Source of the DNA: PWQG01 sp040882255
GTDB lineage: Bacteria; Pseudomonadota; Gammaproteobacteria; Pseudomonadales; Pseudohongiellaceae
Assembly (NCBI GenBank): GCA_040882255.1
Contig: JBBEBP010000008.1
Location: forward strand, 62,001-126,000
DNA length: 64,000 bases
Direction: 5' to 3'
Shown: positions 62,225 to 64,000 of the stretch, piece by piece
Layout of the letters: each line of letters opens with the position of its first letter
Numbering within the stretch: the stretch's first letter is position 1
Translations under genes and position numbers: made by a program
The notes under the pieces: model-generated
Told to the model about the DNA's origin: nothing
The model's input: the letters and a program-made list of their open reading frames with translations, nothing else
The model's database searches: none

Positions 62225-64000
62225 TCACTGGTTGTCCAGTGCATCCCGGGCCCGTGATATGACGTAGTGGCGAATTGAATCCGCCTGTTCCTCATCCAGC
62301 GAGTCGGCGAAGGACACCATCCCGTTACCGCTCAATTCCCCTTCCAGCACGACGGCCGCCCAGTCCTCCTCGCTGTGCAGGCGTTCGATGTAGCGCAGGT
62401 CCGGGAAGGTATTGCCGCTCTGACTGATGGCGGACGGACCATGACAGACGCCGCACAGTTGCCCGTAGAGCTGTTCGCCCTGGGCGACCGTTTCGATGTC
62501 TGCGGTCAGGGAGGGTGGATTCAAGGTCCGGTCGTCATTCTCGTCGACAATGACTTCGGTCGGCAGGGACGCGTCGCCATTGAGTCGGTATACCAGCAGC
62601 CGGGAGTTGTTCTCCGATGCTTCCGTGGTCCGGCCCACCGCGCCCGGCCCCTGTTCCGGCAGTCCTCTGGATCCGGTCACAACAGCCACATACTGTTCAC
62701 CTCCGATGGTGTAGGTGACTGGCGCCGCCACGGTCACCGCCTGGGTGATATCAGACCAGAGCCGCTCTCCGTCTGTATCACGGTAGGCGACAAACTCGCC
62801 CACGGCATTGCCCTGGAATACCAGACCACCTGCGGTACTGAGGACACCTGACGCGGCACGGGGCATCTCTCGTGGAACGCGCCATACTTCCTCTTGCTGG
62901 ACCGGGTCCCATGCCAGCAGGTAGGCCTGTCGGTCAGGCACCGCGTCCCCCTGCTCCTCGGACAGGCGGGCGCCGCGGGCGAAATCGGTGCCGGTATTCC
63001 AGCCACGTTCGGAGATCTCCAGGGTATCCTGGCCGAAATATCCCATGGATTGTTCGGTAGCCGGCAGATAGACCAGCGAGGTCCGCTGGCTGAAGGACAT
63101 CGGGTGCCAGTTGTGGCCGCCCTGTGGACCTGGCCATACGACAGTGGGTTCTTCGGTGTCATCATAGCGCGCTTCGGGGATTTCCACGGGACGGCCGCTT
63201 TCCAGGTCGATATGCGTGGCCCAGTTGACCGGTACGAAGTTCTCCGCCGAGATCAGGCTGCCGGTTGCGGCATCCAGTGTATAGAAGAAGCCGTTCTTGG
63301 GGGCCTGCATGACGACGCGCCGGGTTTCGCCACTGAAATCAAGGTCGGCGATGATCAGTTGCTGGGTTGCTGTGTAGTCCCAGGTTTCGCCGGGCGTGGT
63401 CTGGTAGTGCCAGACATAGCTGCCGTCATCGGGATCAATGGCCACGATGGAGGTCAGGAACAGGTTGTCGCCGCCGCCCGGGCTACGCAGTGAACGGTTC
63501 CACGGGGAGCCGTTGCCCACGCCCAGATACATCAGATCCAGTTCCGGGTCGTAGGCCATGGAATCCCAGACGGTACCGCCACCGCCCATGACCCACCACT
63601 CGCCGCTCCAGGTCTCGGCGGCCATTTCCAGTTCCGGTTGTTCGAAGCCGTCCTCCGGGTTGCCGGGTACCGTGTAGAAGCGCCATTCCGTTTCGCCGGT
63701 GTCCACATCGTAGGCGGTGACGTAGCCGCGCACGCCATATTCGGCGCCGCCGTTGCCGATAATCACCTTGTCCTTGACCACCCGCGGGGCGCCGGTGATG
63801 GTCTGGGGCAGCTCGGGGTCGGTTGTCTGCACACTCCACAGCAGTGTGCCGGTCTGTGCGTCCAGCGCGAACAGACGGCCGTCAATAGCGCCGGCAAAGA
63901 CCTTGCCATCCCATACAGCAGCGCCCCGGTTCACGACATCGCAGCAGGCGTCAACGCCGCGGGACCGGTCGACTTGCGGGTCGTATTCCCAGAGCAGTTC
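62225..64000 (-). CDS. PQQ-dependent quinohemoprotein alcohol dehydrogenase (N-terminus outside window)
   Basis: The frame is open to the right edge, so the signal peptide and first blades are missing; 591 residues are present. It is an eight-bladed PQQ propeller with the adjacent-cysteine disulfide GVDACCDVVNRGAAVW, tryptophan-docking repeats (GTLLWSVQTT, GSYVWHYQTT), calcium and PQQ residues in GVGNGSPWN, and the catalytic Asp in TTPGETWDYTATQ. A C-terminal cytochrome c domain with CGVCHGP binds haem. It oxidises primary alcohols in the periplasm and passes electrons to the haem. The residue two after the catalytic Asp is Thr, not the Asp of lanthanide enzymes, so calcium is expected. Cofactor could come from the pqq genes at 11-15 kb. 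Confidence 0.95.
   Translation of the reverse strand, partial: ELLWEYDPQVDRSRGVDACCDVVNRGAAVWDGKVFAGAIDGRLFALDAQTGTLLWSVQTTDPELPQTITGAPRVVKDKVIIGNGGAEYGVRGYVTAYDVDTGETEWRFYTVPGNPEDGFEQPELEMAAETWSGEWWVMGGGGTVWDSMAYDPELDLMYLGVGNGSPWNRSLRSPGGGDNLFLTSIVAIDPDDGSYVWHYQTTPGETWDYTATQQLIIADLDFSGETRRVVMQAPKNGFFYTLDAATGSLISAENFVPVNWATHIDLESGRPVEIPEARYDDTEEPTVVWPGPQGGHNWHPMSFSQRTSLVYLPATEQSMGYFGQDTLEISERGWNTGTDFARGARLSEEQGDAVPDRQAYLLAWDPVQQEEVWRVPREMPRAASGVLSTAGGLVFQGNAVGEFVAYRDTDGERLWSDITQAVTVAAPVTYTIGGEQYVAVVTGSRGLPEQGPGAVGRTTEASENNSRLLVYRLNGDASLPTEVIVDENDDRTLNPPSLTADIETVAQGEQLYGQLCGVCHGPSAISQSGNTFPDLRYIERLHSEEDWAAVVLEGELSGNGMVSFADSLDEEQADSIRHYVISRARDALDNQ

Overview
The window looks like a chromosomal segment of a high-GC (roughly 60%, estimated by eye) gammaproteobacterium, probably an aerobic, free-living, possibly marine or halotolerant heterotroph. 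The evidence is Mpl, PdxH, RimK, TrhO, RhlE and the CbpA/CbpM pair, many TonB-, SURF1- and PQQ-linked functions, and close gene packing with frequent ATGA overlaps. I saw no rRNA, tRNA, insertion sequence, prophage or CRISPR array. Both ends cut genes: an ABC ATPase on the left and a PQQ-dependent alcohol dehydrogenase on the right. No gene-free stretch reaches 300 bases. The longest are about 200-280 bases, before oppA (29899-30102), between rimK and the M16 pair (44211-44487), before the cytochrome/monooxygenase gene (54058-54318) and before rhlE (56672-56950).

Layout. 1-10.9 kb is mostly housekeeping: YbbA/YbbP-type exporter, MORN-repeat protein, PdxH, a PPi-type phosphofructokinase, UbiX, Mpl, two small membrane proteins, an exported trypsin-like protease, a Prx5-type peroxiredoxin and a dienelactone hydrolase. 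10.9-18.4 kb on the minus strand is a PQQ block: MFS exporter, S9 peptidase, then pqqA-pqqB-pqqD-pqqE-pqqC and a NUDIX CoA pyrophosphatase. pqqA is a 23-residue gene, easily missed. 18.5-30 kb carries an SDR, a SlyD-like FKBP, an aldehyde dehydrogenase, CbpA/CbpM, a TPR-like and a DUF3014 protein, RecQ, TrhO and small or exported proteins of unknown function. 30.1-42.4 kb is two complete peptide ABC importers in tandem: an Opp/Dpp type (SBP-permease-permease-ATPase-ATPase) and a YejABEF type with two separate ATPases. The first importer's OppC-like permease carries a fibronectin-III-like insertion in its first periplasmic loop.

42.5-53.3 kb has an orphan DUF3450 protein, RimK, an active/inactive pair of exported M16 peptidases, SURF1, a glutathionyl-hydroquinone reductase, a ZnuD-type TonB receptor with four His/Glu-rich clusters behind a near-consensus Zur box, and a TcyP-type cystine symporter. 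54-64 kb has an exported fusion of a c-type heme domain and a copper type II monooxygenase-like domain with an exported partner, RhlE behind a long leader, an AGCS symporter overlapping corA, a DUF2007 protein, a renalase-like FAD protein and the PQQ/heme alcohol dehydrogenase.

Working together: the pqq block at 11-15 kb can supply cofactor to the quinohemoprotein dehydrogenase at the right edge. The two importers plus peptidases suggest a peptide-scavenging lifestyle. The ZnuD-like receptor and Zur box point to growth under zinc limitation. The most unusual items are the FN3-like insertion in OppC, the heme/copper two-gene unit at 54.3-56.7 kb, and the rearranged pqq operon without a recognisable dedicated pqqF.
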